From NCBI RefSeq assembly GCF_030124175.1, contig NZ_JASKMT010000016.1, forward strand, positions 62,001-126,000: a stretch of 64,000 nt of DNA. The letters are read 5' to 3'. A program made the position numbers and the translations under genes. Source of the DNA: Streptomyces sp. 549 (GTDB lineage Bacteria > Actinomycetota > Actinomycetes > Streptomycetales > Streptomycetaceae). Each line of letters opens with the position of its first letter. Position 1 is the first letter of the stretch. The notes beneath the pieces are model-generated. The model did not search any database, had not been told where the DNA came from, and was given only the letters and a program-made list of their open reading frames with translations. Positions 41,591-49,551 of the stretch are shown here, one piece after another.

Positions 41591-42976
41591 CTACCGTTGG
41601 CGGGTGTAGAGCACGCCGACCTTGTCGAGTTCGTCGCCGGAACGGCCGTGGAAGCCGGAGATCGCGTAGCCGGGCGGCGCGGTGAAGGTCGTGCAGTCGG
41701 AGGTGGGCGTTCCGCCGGAGAGGGTGCGGCCCGCGCTGGTGGTGAACCGCGCGGAGAAGATGCGCGTGCGGTCGTTCCGCTTGCCCTGGCAGACCTGCAG
41801 CGAGGTGGCGTGCTCGTCGGCGGCGAGCGTCAGCGACACGGGCGTGCCGCCGTTCCCGCCGTGCGCCAGCTCCGGCCCCTCGGCCGGTGTCAGCCCGATC
41901 CGGTCCACCCGCGCTCCCGCCCGCAGCGACAGCCGGACGGCCCGCGAGTCGGCGGCCACCCGGTTGAGGTCGTTGAAGTAGTCGCCGTGCGGACCGCCGA
42001 AGCGGTCGCTCATCCGGAACGCCGGGTCCACCTGCCAGGAGAAGTCCGCCGCGATCGGGTAGTGGTCCGACAGCGGGCGGTCGGCGGCGTCGCGGAAGGC
42101 GGCGTTGTCGTTGCGGTAGTCGGTCGCGGTGAGCGCGAGGTGCTTGCTGCCCCGGTAGAGGATCTTGTCGACCACCTCGCAGCTCTCGGTGACCGCCGCG
42201 TCGTCGCAGACCAGCGCCGGCGAGCCCGGCGCCGGAGGCGTGCCGCCCCTGGCCCGTTCCACCCAGGCGTCGGTCAGGCCGTTCGCCGCCGCGAAGTCCG
42301 CGATGGTGTCCCCGGAACGGGTGTAGCGGGTGTTGGTGTCGCCGGCGACGATCACCGCGCTGCCGTCCGAGCGGGTGCGGATGAACTGGGTGAGCTGTGC
42401 CAGGTTGGCCCGCCGCGCGGCGAGGTCACCGGGCTCGACGCCCGCGTCCGCGTGCACGTTGTAGAGGTCGATCCACACCCCTTCGGCCAGCCGGAGCCGC
42501 TGGTACGTGAAGCCCTTGGGTGTGAGGCAGTCGCCCGAGCCGATCGAGCAGTCCTTCCACTTCACCCGCTCGAAGTCCCCGGTGTCATAGGGGAGATGGG
42601 CGAGCGAGTTGAGACCGCTGCCGAACGGGACGCCGCCGCTCGTCGGCGTGCGGTACGGGTGTTCGTCGGCCGCGTAGAGCGCGGCGTGGTAGTTGAAGTC
42701 CTCCTGGACGTGCACCACGTCGTACGGGTCGAGGCGTGCCCCGATGATCGGGGTGTTGGTCGCCGGGTCGCCGTTGTTGAACAGGTCGGGCAGTCCGGCG
42801 ACGTTGTAGCTGAGCACGGACAGCGAGCCGCTCTCGGCGGACGACGCGGAGGCCGGCAGCGCCTGAGGGGCGGAGGAGGCCGGGGCGGTGGCGGGCGCGG
42901 ACCGGGCTGACGCGGGGGCCGCCACGGCGGCGAGAGCCGCTGCCAAAGCGACGGCGACAAGAGGGCGACCGAGCAT
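41591..42976 (-). CDS. secreted endonuclease/exonuclease/phosphatase protein with jacalin-like tail
   Basis: About 461 residues. Signal peptide 1-25 (PLVAVALAAALAAVAAPASA). EEP catalytic motifs: SVLSYNVAGLPDL, VVHVQEDFNYHAAL, DLYNVHADAG, AVIVAGDTNTRYT and PLSDHYPIAADF, typical of a DNase I / sphingomyelinase fold. From about residue 335, FRMSDRFGGPHGDYFNDLNR and FHGRSGDELDKVGVLYTRQR resemble a jacalin-type lectin domain that could target glycans. ATG at 42976 follows GGAGGCAGTAC. Secreted phospholipase C or nuclease activity is inference. Confidence 0.87.
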   Translation of the reverse strand: MLGRPLVAVALAAALAAVAAPASARSAPATAPASSAPQALPASASSAESGSLSVLSYNVAGLPDLFNNGDPATNTPIIGARLDPYDVVHVQEDFNYHAALYAADEHPYRTPTSGGVPFGSGLNSLAHLPYDTGDFERVKWKDCSIGSGDCLTPKGFTYQRLRLAEGVWIDLYNVHADAGVEPGDLAARRANLAQLTQFIRTRSDGSAVIVAGDTNTRYTRSGDTIADFAAANGLTDAWVERARGGTPPAPGSPALVCDDAAVTESCEVVDKILYRGSKHLALTATDYRNDNAAFRDAADRPLSDHYPIAADFSWQVDPAFRMSDRFGGPHGDYFNDLNRVAADSRAVRLSLRAGARVDRIGLTPAEGPELAHGGNGGTPVSLTLAADEHATSLQVCQGKRNDRTRIFSARFTTSAGRTLSGGTPTSDCTTFTAPPGYAISGFHGRSGDELDKVGVLYTRQR

Positions 42977-43107
42977 GTACTGCCTCCAACTCCCGTGATC
43001 GAGGGGGCTGATGGAAGCAGAAGTCCGCCCGCGCGTCGACCCTTTCGACGTACGGAACCGTCGCGGGGAGCCAGGACGGCACCCCGCATCCGCCGCTCGC
43101 CGCGCCC

Positions 43108-43833
43108 CTACTCGCAGATGTGGCGCAGGTAGGCGCGCGGGTCCGCGAGGTAGCGCCGCCAGTGGTCGACGAGGGCCAGCTCGTGCCATTCGGCCGGGTG
43201 CGCGCCCCGCTCGTCGACCTCCAGGATCTGCGCACCGGGCAGTGCGGTGAGCAGCGGCGAGTGCGTGGCGCACACGATCTGCGACCCGGAGTCGGCGAGC
43301 TGGTGGAGCAGACCGACGAGTTGCAGGCAGGACGCGAACGACAGCGCCGCCTCCGGCTCGTCCAGCACGTACAGGCCGGGCCGCCGGAAGTGCTCCTGGA
43401 AGGCGGCGAGAAAACCCTCGCCGTGGCTGACGTCGTGGACGGGCACCCCCTCCCCCTCCAGGGCGTGCATCGCCGTCTCGGCCCGGAGGAAGAACCCGCG
43501 CCGGCCCGTCCGCGGGCCGCGCACCATGCGCCGCCCGGACGCGGTGGCGTCGAACCGGACGCGCTCGCCCAGCGGGGAGCGCGCCCGGTCCGAGACGTGC
43601 CGGTAGCCGGCCCGGCCGCCGTACGGGTCGAGCCCGAACCCCTCGGCCAGGCCCTCGACCAGCGTGGACTTGCCCGAGCCGTTCTCCCCGACCAGGAACG
43701 TGACGGGGGCGGAGAACCGCAGCCCGCCGTCGTCCAGCAGCTGCCGGACGCACGGCACCGACCACGGCCAGCGCCGCCCCTCCTCCCCTTGCAGTTCCGG
43801 CGGCAGGTGGGCGTAGGCACGTTCGATGAGCAT
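43108..43833 (-). CDS. AAA/ABC-type ATPase
   Basis: 241 residues. Walker A is FLVGENGSGKSTLVEGLAE; the signature-like segment is SHGEGFLAAFQEHF; Walker B is LYVLDEPEAALSF; the switch His is in IVCATHSPLLTAL. It has no membrane partner nearby and belongs to the soluble overcoming-lysogenization or SMC-like small ATPase group. Role unknown. It is minus-strand and 131 bp upstream of the exonuclease gene. Confidence 0.9.
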   Translation of the reverse strand: MLIERAYAHLPPELQGEEGRRWPWSVPCVRQLLDDGGLRFSAPVTFLVGENGSGKSTLVEGLAEGFGLDPYGGRAGYRHVSDRARSPLGERVRFDATASGRRMVRGPRTGRRGFFLRAETAMHALEGEGVPVHDVSHGEGFLAAFQEHFRRPGLYVLDEPEAALSFASCLQLVGLLHQLADSGSQIVCATHSPLLTALPGAQILEVDERGAHPAEWHELALVDHWRRYLADPRAYLRHICE

Positions 43834-43947
43834 GCGGGCAGGCTATGGGCTGTCCCGCTCTGACACCCCCTCCGTGATCATGTACGCGCCGCGTCTTCGC
43901 TAACCTGCCAGGGGCACGCGGACCGCCGGTCCGGGTGCCGCACCGCA

Positions 43948-43985
43948 CGTGCCGAACCGAACCGTGCCGAACCGTGCCGAACCGA
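43948..43985 (+). repeat. GTGCCGAACC tandem repeats in SDR leader
   Basis: Three near copies of GTGCCGAACC directly precede the GAGGAG ribosome binding site of the SDR gene. Confidence 0.7.
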
Positions 43986-43995
43986 GGAGACAGCG

Positions 43996-44754
43996 ATGAC
44001 CACCAGCCGTACCGCGGTGATCACCGGCGCCAGCAGCGGCATCGGGGCGGCCACCGCCCGGCAGCTCGCCGACGCGGGCTACCGGGTGGTGCTGACCGCC
44101 CGGCGCGAGGACCGCGTCAAGGCGCTGGCCGAGGAGCTGAACGCGGCCGGCCGGGAGGCCGTAGCCCACTCGCTCGACGTCACCGACCGGGACGCGGTGG
44201 CGGCCTTCGCCGCCGGCCTGGACCGGGTCGACGTGCTGGTCAACAACGCCGGGGGCGCTCTCGGCACCGAGTCGGTGGCCGAGAGCGACCCGGGCGACTG
44301 GCGGGCCATGTACGAGGTGAACGTGCTGGGGGTGCTGCACGTCACCCAGTCACTGCTGCCCGCCCTGACGGCGTCGGGCGACGGAACCGTGGTGGTCGTC
44401 ACCTCCACCGCCGGACACGCCGCGTACGAGGGCGGCGGCGGTTACGTCGCGGCGAAGCACGGGGCGCACGCGCTGGCGGCGACGCTGCGCCTGGAGCTGT
44501 GCGGCGAACCGGTCCGGGTGATCGAGGTCGCGCCGGGCATGGTGCAGACCGACGAGTTCGCCCTGACCCGGTTCCGCGGCGACGCCGACCGGGCCGCCGC
44601 CGTGTACGCCGGCGTCCCGGACCCGCTGACCGCCGACGACGTGGCGGACACGGTGACCTGGGCGGTGACCCGCCCCCCGCACGTCAACATCGACCTGCTG
44701 GTGGTGCGTCCCCGCGCCCAGGCCGCCAACCACAAGGTCCACCGGCGGAGCTGA
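43996..44754 (+). CDS. short-chain dehydrogenase/reductase
   Basis: 252 residues, classical SDR. Cofactor motif TAVITGASSGIGAATARQLA, NNAG at VLVNNAGGALG, catalytic Ser in VVVVTSTAGHAAYEGGGGYV and Y-x3-K as YVAAKHG. The Arg-rich sequence after the first strand (TARREDRVKAL) favours NADP. The C-terminus INIDLLVVRPRAQ (read NIDLLVVRP) is common in SDR YdfG-like enzymes acting on 3-hydroxy acids. The start has GAGGAG. Confidence 0.94.
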   Translation: MTTSRTAVITGASSGIGAATARQLADAGYRVVLTARREDRVKALAEELNAAGREAVAHSLDVTDRDAVAAFAAGLDRVDVLVNNAGGALGTESVAESDPGDWRAMYEVNVLGVLHVTQSLLPALTASGDGTVVVVTSTAGHAAYEGGGGYVAAKHGAHALAATLRLELCGEPVRVIEVAPGMVQTDEFALTRFRGDADRAAAVYAGVPDPLTADDVADTVTWAVTRPPHVNIDLLVVRPRAQAANHKVHRRS

Positions 44755-44771
44755 CAGCGCGGGGTGCACCG

Positions 44772-45965
44772 TCAACCCTTCACACAGACGACCTGCCGAA
44801 GCGCCGCCACGATCTCGACCAGGTCCCCCTGCCTGGCCATCACCTGCTCGATCGGCTTGTAGGCCGCCGGGATCTCGTCCACCACCCCGGCGTCCTTGCG
44901 GCACTCCACACCGCGGGTCTGGTGCTCCAGGTCCGCGGCCGTGAAGCGCCGCTTGGCGGCGTTCCGGCTCATCCGCCGACCCGCGCCGTGCGACGCCGAG
45001 TTGAACGACGCCGCGTTGCCCAGGCCGCGCACCACGTACGAGCCGGTGCCCATCGAGCCGGGGATGATGCCCAGCTCGCCGGCGCCCGCGCGGATCGCAC
45101 CCTTGCGCGTGACCAGCAGGTCCATGTCCTCGTACCTCTCCTCCGCGACGTAGTTGTGGTGGCAGGAGATGACGTCCTCGAAGAGCGGCTTCGCCTTCTT
45201 GAACTCGCGCCGCACCACGTCCTGGAGCAGCGCCATCATCACCGCGCGGTTGCGCCGGGCGTACTCCTGCGCCCAGAACAGGTCGTTGCGGTAGGCCGCC
45301 ATCTGCGGGGTGTCGGAGACGAACACGGCGAGGTCGCGGTCGACCAGGCCCTGGTTGTGCGGCAGCTTCTGCGCCTGGCCGATGTGGTACTCGGCCAGCT
45401 CCTTGCCGATGTTGCGCGAGCCGGAGTGCAGCATCAGCCACACCGCGTCCTCGGTGTCGACGCACACCTCGATGAAGTGGTTGCCGGAGCCGAGCGTGCC
45501 CATCTGCTTCTCCGCCCGCTCGTGGCGGAACCTCACCGCCTCGGCGACCGTGCCGAACCGGGACCAGAAGTCGTCCCAGCCGGCTGTGGGGAACCCGTGC
45601 AGCCGTCCCGGGTCCACCGCGTCGCCGTGCATGCCGCGGCCCACCGGGATCGCCGCCTCGATGCGCGAGCGCAGCCGGGACAGGTCGCCGGGCAGGTCCG
45701 ACGCGGTGAGCGAGGTGCGCACCGCGGACATGCCGCAGCCGATGTCCACACCGACCGCCGCCGGGCAGACCGCGCCCTCCAGCGCGATCACCGAACCGAC
45801 GGTGGCGCCCTTGCCGTAGTGCACGTCCGGCATCACGGCCAACCCCCGGATCCACGGCAGCGTCGCCACGTTCTGGAGCTGGCGCAGCGCGCCGTCCTCG
45901 ACGGTGGCCGGGTCGGCCCACATGCGGATGGGCACCCGCGCGCCGGGCATTTCGGTGTACGTCAT
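44772..45965 (-). CDS. rtcB: RNA-splicing ligase RtcB
   Basis: 397 residues, the shorter actinobacterial RtcB. Metal-binding residues appear in VGVDIGCGMSAVRTS (Asp, Cys), LGSGNHFIEVC, LMLHSGSRNIGKEL and SCHHNYVAEE; SASHGAGRRMSRNAAKRRF has the guanylylation His. RtcB joins 2',3'-cyclic phosphate and 5'-OH RNA ends using GTP. No archease gene is adjacent. It converges with the SDR gene. A perfect palindrome lies upstream. Confidence 0.95.
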   Translation of the reverse strand: MTYTEMPGARVPIRMWADPATVEDGALRQLQNVATLPWIRGLAVMPDVHYGKGATVGSVIALEGAVCPAAVGVDIGCGMSAVRTSLTASDLPGDLSRLRSRIEAAIPVGRGMHGDAVDPGRLHGFPTAGWDDFWSRFGTVAEAVRFRHERAEKQMGTLGSGNHFIEVCVDTEDAVWLMLHSGSRNIGKELAEYHIGQAQKLPHNQGLVDRDLAVFVSDTPQMAAYRNDLFWAQEYARRNRAVMMALLQDVVRREFKKAKPLFEDVISCHHNYVAEERYEDMDLLVTRKGAIRAGAGELGIIPGSMGTGSYVVRGLGNAASFNSASHGAGRRMSRNAAKRRFTAADLEHQTRGVECRKDAGVVDEIPAAYKPIEQVMARQGDLVEIVAALRQVVCVKG

Positions 45966-46001
45966 GGTCGGTCATCTCCCCCGAGATACATGGTGGATAC
46001 C

Positions 46002-46011
46002 GCCACGTGGC
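46002..46011. promoter_or_regulatory. palindrome GCCACGTGGC upstream of rtcB
   Basis: Perfect 10-bp palindrome 37 bp upstream of the rtcB start codon, in an AT-richer spacer. Function unknown. Confidence 0.35.
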
Positions 46012-46241
46012 ATGACAAAGATGAAAAATCAGACCTGTGGCCGCAAAGCCCCCGCCGGACCGGACGTCCGTACGGTGGGTGCGGTAGACATTGTGTTTTG
46101 TCGTCCCCTGTCGGCGCACCGGGTTTTTGCCCGACGGGCCCGGACGCACCGGTCAGCGGGCGGCGGCACAGCCGCCCGCGGCGCCGGTCGGCCGGCACGG
46201 GCGCGACGACCACCAGGGCGCAGGACGACGAAGGAGACCGT

Positions 46242-47147
46242 GTGCAGCGGAAGGCATACCTGGGCGGTGCGGCGGCGGCCACCGCCCTGGCCGTGGGCCT
46301 GGTCGCCTGCACGGGCGGCGGCGAGGCGGCCGGCACCGGCGAAGACGCCAAGCCCGGCGGCACGTCCGCGTCCGCGCCGTCGGCCAAGCCCGGCACCTAC
46401 CGCACGCTGCCCGACCCGTGCGACGCGGTGCCCGAGGCCACCCTGCGCGACCTGCTGACGCCCGGCGCGGCGGACGGCGACGACGCGCAGACCGGCACCC
46501 CCGGCACCGGTGACCCGGCGCTGGAGGGCGAGGCCGAGCCGACCTACGACACCGACCGCCGCGTCAGCTGCCGGTGGAAGAGCCCCACCGGCCTCGGCAG
46601 CCACCACCTCACGCTCGACTTCGAGCGGGTCGTCTCCTACGACACCGCCGTCAGCGACGACGACCGGGCCGCCGAGCTGTACGAGGACCGGGCCCTGAAG
46701 GACCGCATCCCCGCCGAGGCCCCGTCCCCGGCCGAGACCGGTGAGCCGGAGGGCAGCGGCGAGGCGGACGAGGAGGGCGGCGAGCCCGAAACCGGCCAGT
46801 CGCCCGGCGCCGGGCAGGGCTCAAGCACACCCGACGCCTCCCCGACCGGCAGTGCGGGCGGAGACAGCGCCTCCGCCCCGTCCTCCGACACCGGCGTGCC
46901 GGACCCCGCGTTGGCCCCCCGCCCGCTGGACGGCATCGGCGACAGCGCCTACCTCAACGACGTGCTCGCCACCGCCGACTCCGGCGTGCACCGCGACATC
47001 ACCCTGGTCTTCCGCTCGGGCAACGTCATCGTGACCGTCGAGTACGACCAGTGGTCCAACGACAAGCGACGGCTCCCCGACAGCGCGGAGCTCCAGAAGA
47101 AGGCGCAGAAGCTCGCCGAGCAGCTCGCCGCCAACCTGGCCGGCTGA
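46242..47147 (+). CDS. DUF3558 family lipoprotein
   Basis: About 301 residues. Signal peptide QRKAYLGGAAAATALAVGLV with lipobox LVAC. Conserved DUF3558 pieces: YRTLPDPCDAVPEATLRDLL, RVSCRWKSP (paired cysteines) and DSAYLNDVLATADSGVHRDI TLVFRSGNVIVTVEYDQW. A long Glu/Gly/Ser/Pro-rich insert splits the domain (about residues 155-225). GTG is chosen because AAGGAG precedes it. Function of DUF3558 is unknown; it is extracellular and anchored. Paralogue follows. Confidence 0.88.
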   Translation: MQRKAYLGGAAAATALAVGLVACTGGGEAAGTGEDAKPGGTSASAPSAKPGTYRTLPDPCDAVPEATLRDLLTPGAADGDDAQTGTPGTGDPALEGEAEPTYDTDRRVSCRWKSPTGLGSHHLTLDFERVVSYDTAVSDDDRAAELYEDRALKDRIPAEAPSPAETGEPEGSGEADEEGGEPETGQSPGAGQGSSTPDASPTGSAGGDSASAPSSDTGVPDPALAPRPLDGIGDSAYLNDVLATADSGVHRDITLVFRSGNVIVTVEYDQWSNDKRRLPDSAELQKKAQKLAEQLAANLAG

Positions 47148-47178
47148 CCCATCGCACACCTGGAAGCGAAGACACACC

Positions 47179-47925
47179 ATGTTCCGTGACACCCCGCAGG
47201 CCCAGCAGGCCCAGCAGGTCCCGCAGGACCCCCAGCGCACAGCCCGCCCGCGCGGCGCCGCCGTGCGCCGCGCGCTCGCCCTGGCCGCCGTCCCCGTGCT
47301 CTTGGTGGCCGGCTGCTCGTCGGGCGGGGACGGCGGAAGCAAGGAGGCCGCCGAACCGTCGGCGGCGCCCAGCTCTGCCGCGCCCAGCCCCGAGCCGGTG
47401 AAGTTCACCACGCTGCCCGACCCGTGCCAGTCGCTGGGCAGGGACCTCGTGCAGGAGGTCGTTCCGAAGGCGCCGCCGGGCAAGAACCTCGGCAGCAAGG
47501 ACGCGGACGCCTACACCAGTTGCCTGTGGAGCGGGCTGGACGACTTCGAGTACCGGGCGCTGAGCGTCTCGTTCCGCCGGTTCGACTCCGACACCGGCCT
47601 GGGCAGCGGCGACGAGCGGGCCACCGAGTACGCCGCACAGCAGGTCGAGGCGGCGACCCGCGACGAGTCCCACAAGGGCGTCAAGGACAGCCCGCTGAAG
47701 GACCTCGGCGACGCGGCGACCAACGTCGCGTACGACACCGCCAAGAAGGACGGCAAGAAGTCCGAGGACTACCGCGAGCAGCGCACCGTGGTGCGCTCGG
47801 CGAACGTCGTCATCACCGTCGACTACTCCGGCGCCGGGTTCGAGGACGCCAAGACGCCGTCCGCGGACTCCATCGGGAAGGGCGCCGAGAAGGTCGCCGA
47901 GAAGGCCCTCTCCGCCCTGGACTGA
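47179..47925 (+). CDS. DUF3558 family lipoprotein
   Basis: 248 residues. N-terminal Gln/Pro-rich stretch (MFRDTPQAQQAQQVPQDPQR), then a signal peptide with lipobox LVAGC. DUF3558 core: KFTTLPDPCQSLGRDLVQEV, TSCLWSGLDDFEYRAL, and a C-terminal VVRSANVVITVDYSGAGFED. It lacks the long insert of the upstream paralogue. The 31-bp gap indicates an operon. Lipidation would place both proteins on the outer membrane face. Confidence 0.88.
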   Translation: MFRDTPQAQQAQQVPQDPQRTARPRGAAVRRALALAAVPVLLVAGCSSGGDGGSKEAAEPSAAPSSAAPSPEPVKFTTLPDPCQSLGRDLVQEVVPKAPPGKNLGSKDADAYTSCLWSGLDDFEYRALSVSFRRFDSDTGLGSGDERATEYAAQQVEAATRDESHKGVKDSPLKDLGDAATNVAYDTAKKDGKKSEDYREQRTVVRSANVVITVDYSGAGFEDAKTPSADSIGKGAEKVAEKALSALD

Positions 47926-48114
47926 CCGCGCAGGAGGCCGCGGATCGGCCCATGGGGCCCATGCCCGGCCCTCGGGGCTTCCGGCCGGCCCTCGGGGGCC
48001 TCCGCCCGGTCATGACCTTGACAGGTGTGCAAGGCTGGGCGCCGCCCGGTGTCCGGGGCGGGGCCCGCCGGCAAGAGGTGGCAACCCGGAGTCTCATGTG
48101 GGAGGGGATCGCGG

Positions 48115-49404
48115 GTGTCCGCGATGAAGCTGAACCGCACGCACCGCGTGCTCATCGGCGTGGTGCTCGTCGGCGCCATGGTGATCGCGGCCATCGGTTT
48201 CGCCGGCTCCTACGCGGCGGTGCGCGAACTGGCCGAGGACAAGGGCTTCGGGGCCTTCGCGCCGTTCTTCCCCATCGGCATCGACGCCGGCATCGTCGTG
48301 CTGCTCTCCCTGGACCTGCTGCTGACCTGGCTGCGTATCGGCTTCCCGCTGCTACGCCAGACGGCCTGGCTGCTGACGGCCGCCACCATCGCCTTCAACG
48401 GCGCCGCCGCGTGGCCCGACCCGCTCGGCGTCGGCATGCACGCGGTGATCCCGCTGCTGTTCGTGGTGTCCGTGGAGGCCGCCCGGCACGCCGTCGGGCG
48501 GATCGCCGACATCACCGCCGACAAGCACATGGAGGGCGTGCGGCTGTCCCGGTGGCTGCTGGCGTTCCCGTCCACGTTCCGGCTGTGGCGGCGCATGAAG
48601 CTGTGGGAGCTGCGCTCCTACGACGAGGTCATCCGCCTGGAGCAGGACCGGCTGGTCTACCAGGCGCGGCTCCAGGCCCGCTTCGGCCGGGCCTGGCGCC
48701 GCAAGGCACCCGTCGAGGCGCTGATGCCCCTGAAACTGGCCCGCTTCGGCGTGCCGCTGACGCAGACCGCGCCGGCCGGCCTCGCGGCGGCGGGCATCGA
48801 ACCGCAGCTGCTGCCGCCGCAGCCCGCCGCGCCGATGGGGGAGGCCGGAGTCGTCCAGGGGGTGGCGCCGCACGCCCAGGCACTGACGCCGACCGCGTCC
48901 GGCGAGGAGGGCCGACAGTCAGCCACCCCCCGGAACGCGCCGGCTGAAGGCGGCCACGGCCCGCACCCCAGGACGCTCGCGGGCGTGTCTCCGCCGGAGC
49001 AGCAGACCTCCCAGGACGAGCAGCCGCCGCAGGCCCCGGTGGCGCAGGCCCCGGTGGCGCAGCCACGCGCGGCCGAGCCCGCGCCTGCTCCGGAGCCGGG
49101 CCCCGAGCCGTCCCGGAAGCAGGCGTCCCAGCCGCAGCCGCAGCCGCACATCCAGGTGCCGAACGGCGCGGGAGGCATGCGGACCCTGGGCGAGGGCGTA
49201 CCCGACGTGGTCCCCTCGGAAGAGGAGCTGTACCGGGTGTTCCGGTACTCGATAGTCGGTGAGGGCCTGCCTACACGCGGCGCCTTCGCCTCTGACGTCG
49301 AGAGCACGTACGGCGTGCGTCTGGAGCCCCGCGAGCTGAGCCACTACATGGAACGGTTCGAGGCCCGCTTCAACAGCGAACTGATGGAAGACCACATCGC
49401 CTAG
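48115..49404 (+). CDS. DUF2637 (SpdB-like) membrane protein
   Basis: About 429 residues. Four helices in residues 1-140: VLIGVVLVGAMVIAAIGFAG, IGIDAGIVVLLSLDLLLTWL, LRQTAWLLTAATIAFNGAAA and VIPLLFVVSVEAARHAVG. A Trp/Arg-rich cytosolic region (FRLWRRMKLWELRSYDEVIR), a Pro/Gln-rich linker and a helical C-terminus (VPSEEELYRVFRYSIVGEGL ...) follow. DUF2637/SpdB proteins occur in conjugative plasmids and on Streptomyces chromosomes; there is no transfer gene nearby. GTG start has GGAGGGG. Confidence 0.85.
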   Translation: MSAMKLNRTHRVLIGVVLVGAMVIAAIGFAGSYAAVRELAEDKGFGAFAPFFPIGIDAGIVVLLSLDLLLTWLRIGFPLLRQTAWLLTAATIAFNGAAAWPDPLGVGMHAVIPLLFVVSVEAARHAVGRIADITADKHMEGVRLSRWLLAFPSTFRLWRRMKLWELRSYDEVIRLEQDRLVYQARLQARFGRAWRRKAPVEALMPLKLARFGVPLTQTAPAGLAAAGIEPQLLPPQPAAPMGEAGVVQGVAPHAQALTPTASGEEGRQSATPRNAPAEGGHGPHPRTLAGVSPPEQQTSQDEQPPQAPVAQAPVAQPRAAEPAPAPEPGPEPSRKQASQPQPQPHIQVPNGAGGMRTLGEGVPDVVPSEEELYRVFRYSIVGEGLPTRGAFASDVESTYGVRLEPRELSHYMERFEARFNSELMEDHIA

Positions 49405-49491
49405 GTCGGCCACCTCGGGCGTCGGGGCCCGCGGCACTGGACAACCCGCCGCCCCGCGCCCGTGTTCCCGGGCCCGCCCCCACACGCCCAC

Positions 49492-49530
49492 GGGCCCGGG
49501 ACCGCGCCCGTGGGCGGCGGTCCCGGGCCC
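49492..49530. terminator. 14-bp hairpin between convergent DUF2637 and LysRS genes
   Basis: GGGCCCGGGACCGC (49492-49505) pairs with GCGGTCCCGGGCCC (49517-49530), 11-base loop. It can terminate from both sides. Confidence 0.9.
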
Positions 49531-49551
49531 CGGGGACGCGGGTGCGGGCGG

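Noticed and set aside
43935..47147. 1070-codon open frame on the plus strand
   Set aside because: Only the end (46242-47147) is a real DUF3558 gene. The rest overlaps SDR and lies antisense to rtcB; the translation is low-complexity Arg/Gly-rich.
48115..49404. Integrated conjugative element suspected from the SpdB-like protein
   Set aside because: No integrase, replication, tra gene or att/tRNA site nearby; such proteins also occur as ordinary chromosomal genes.
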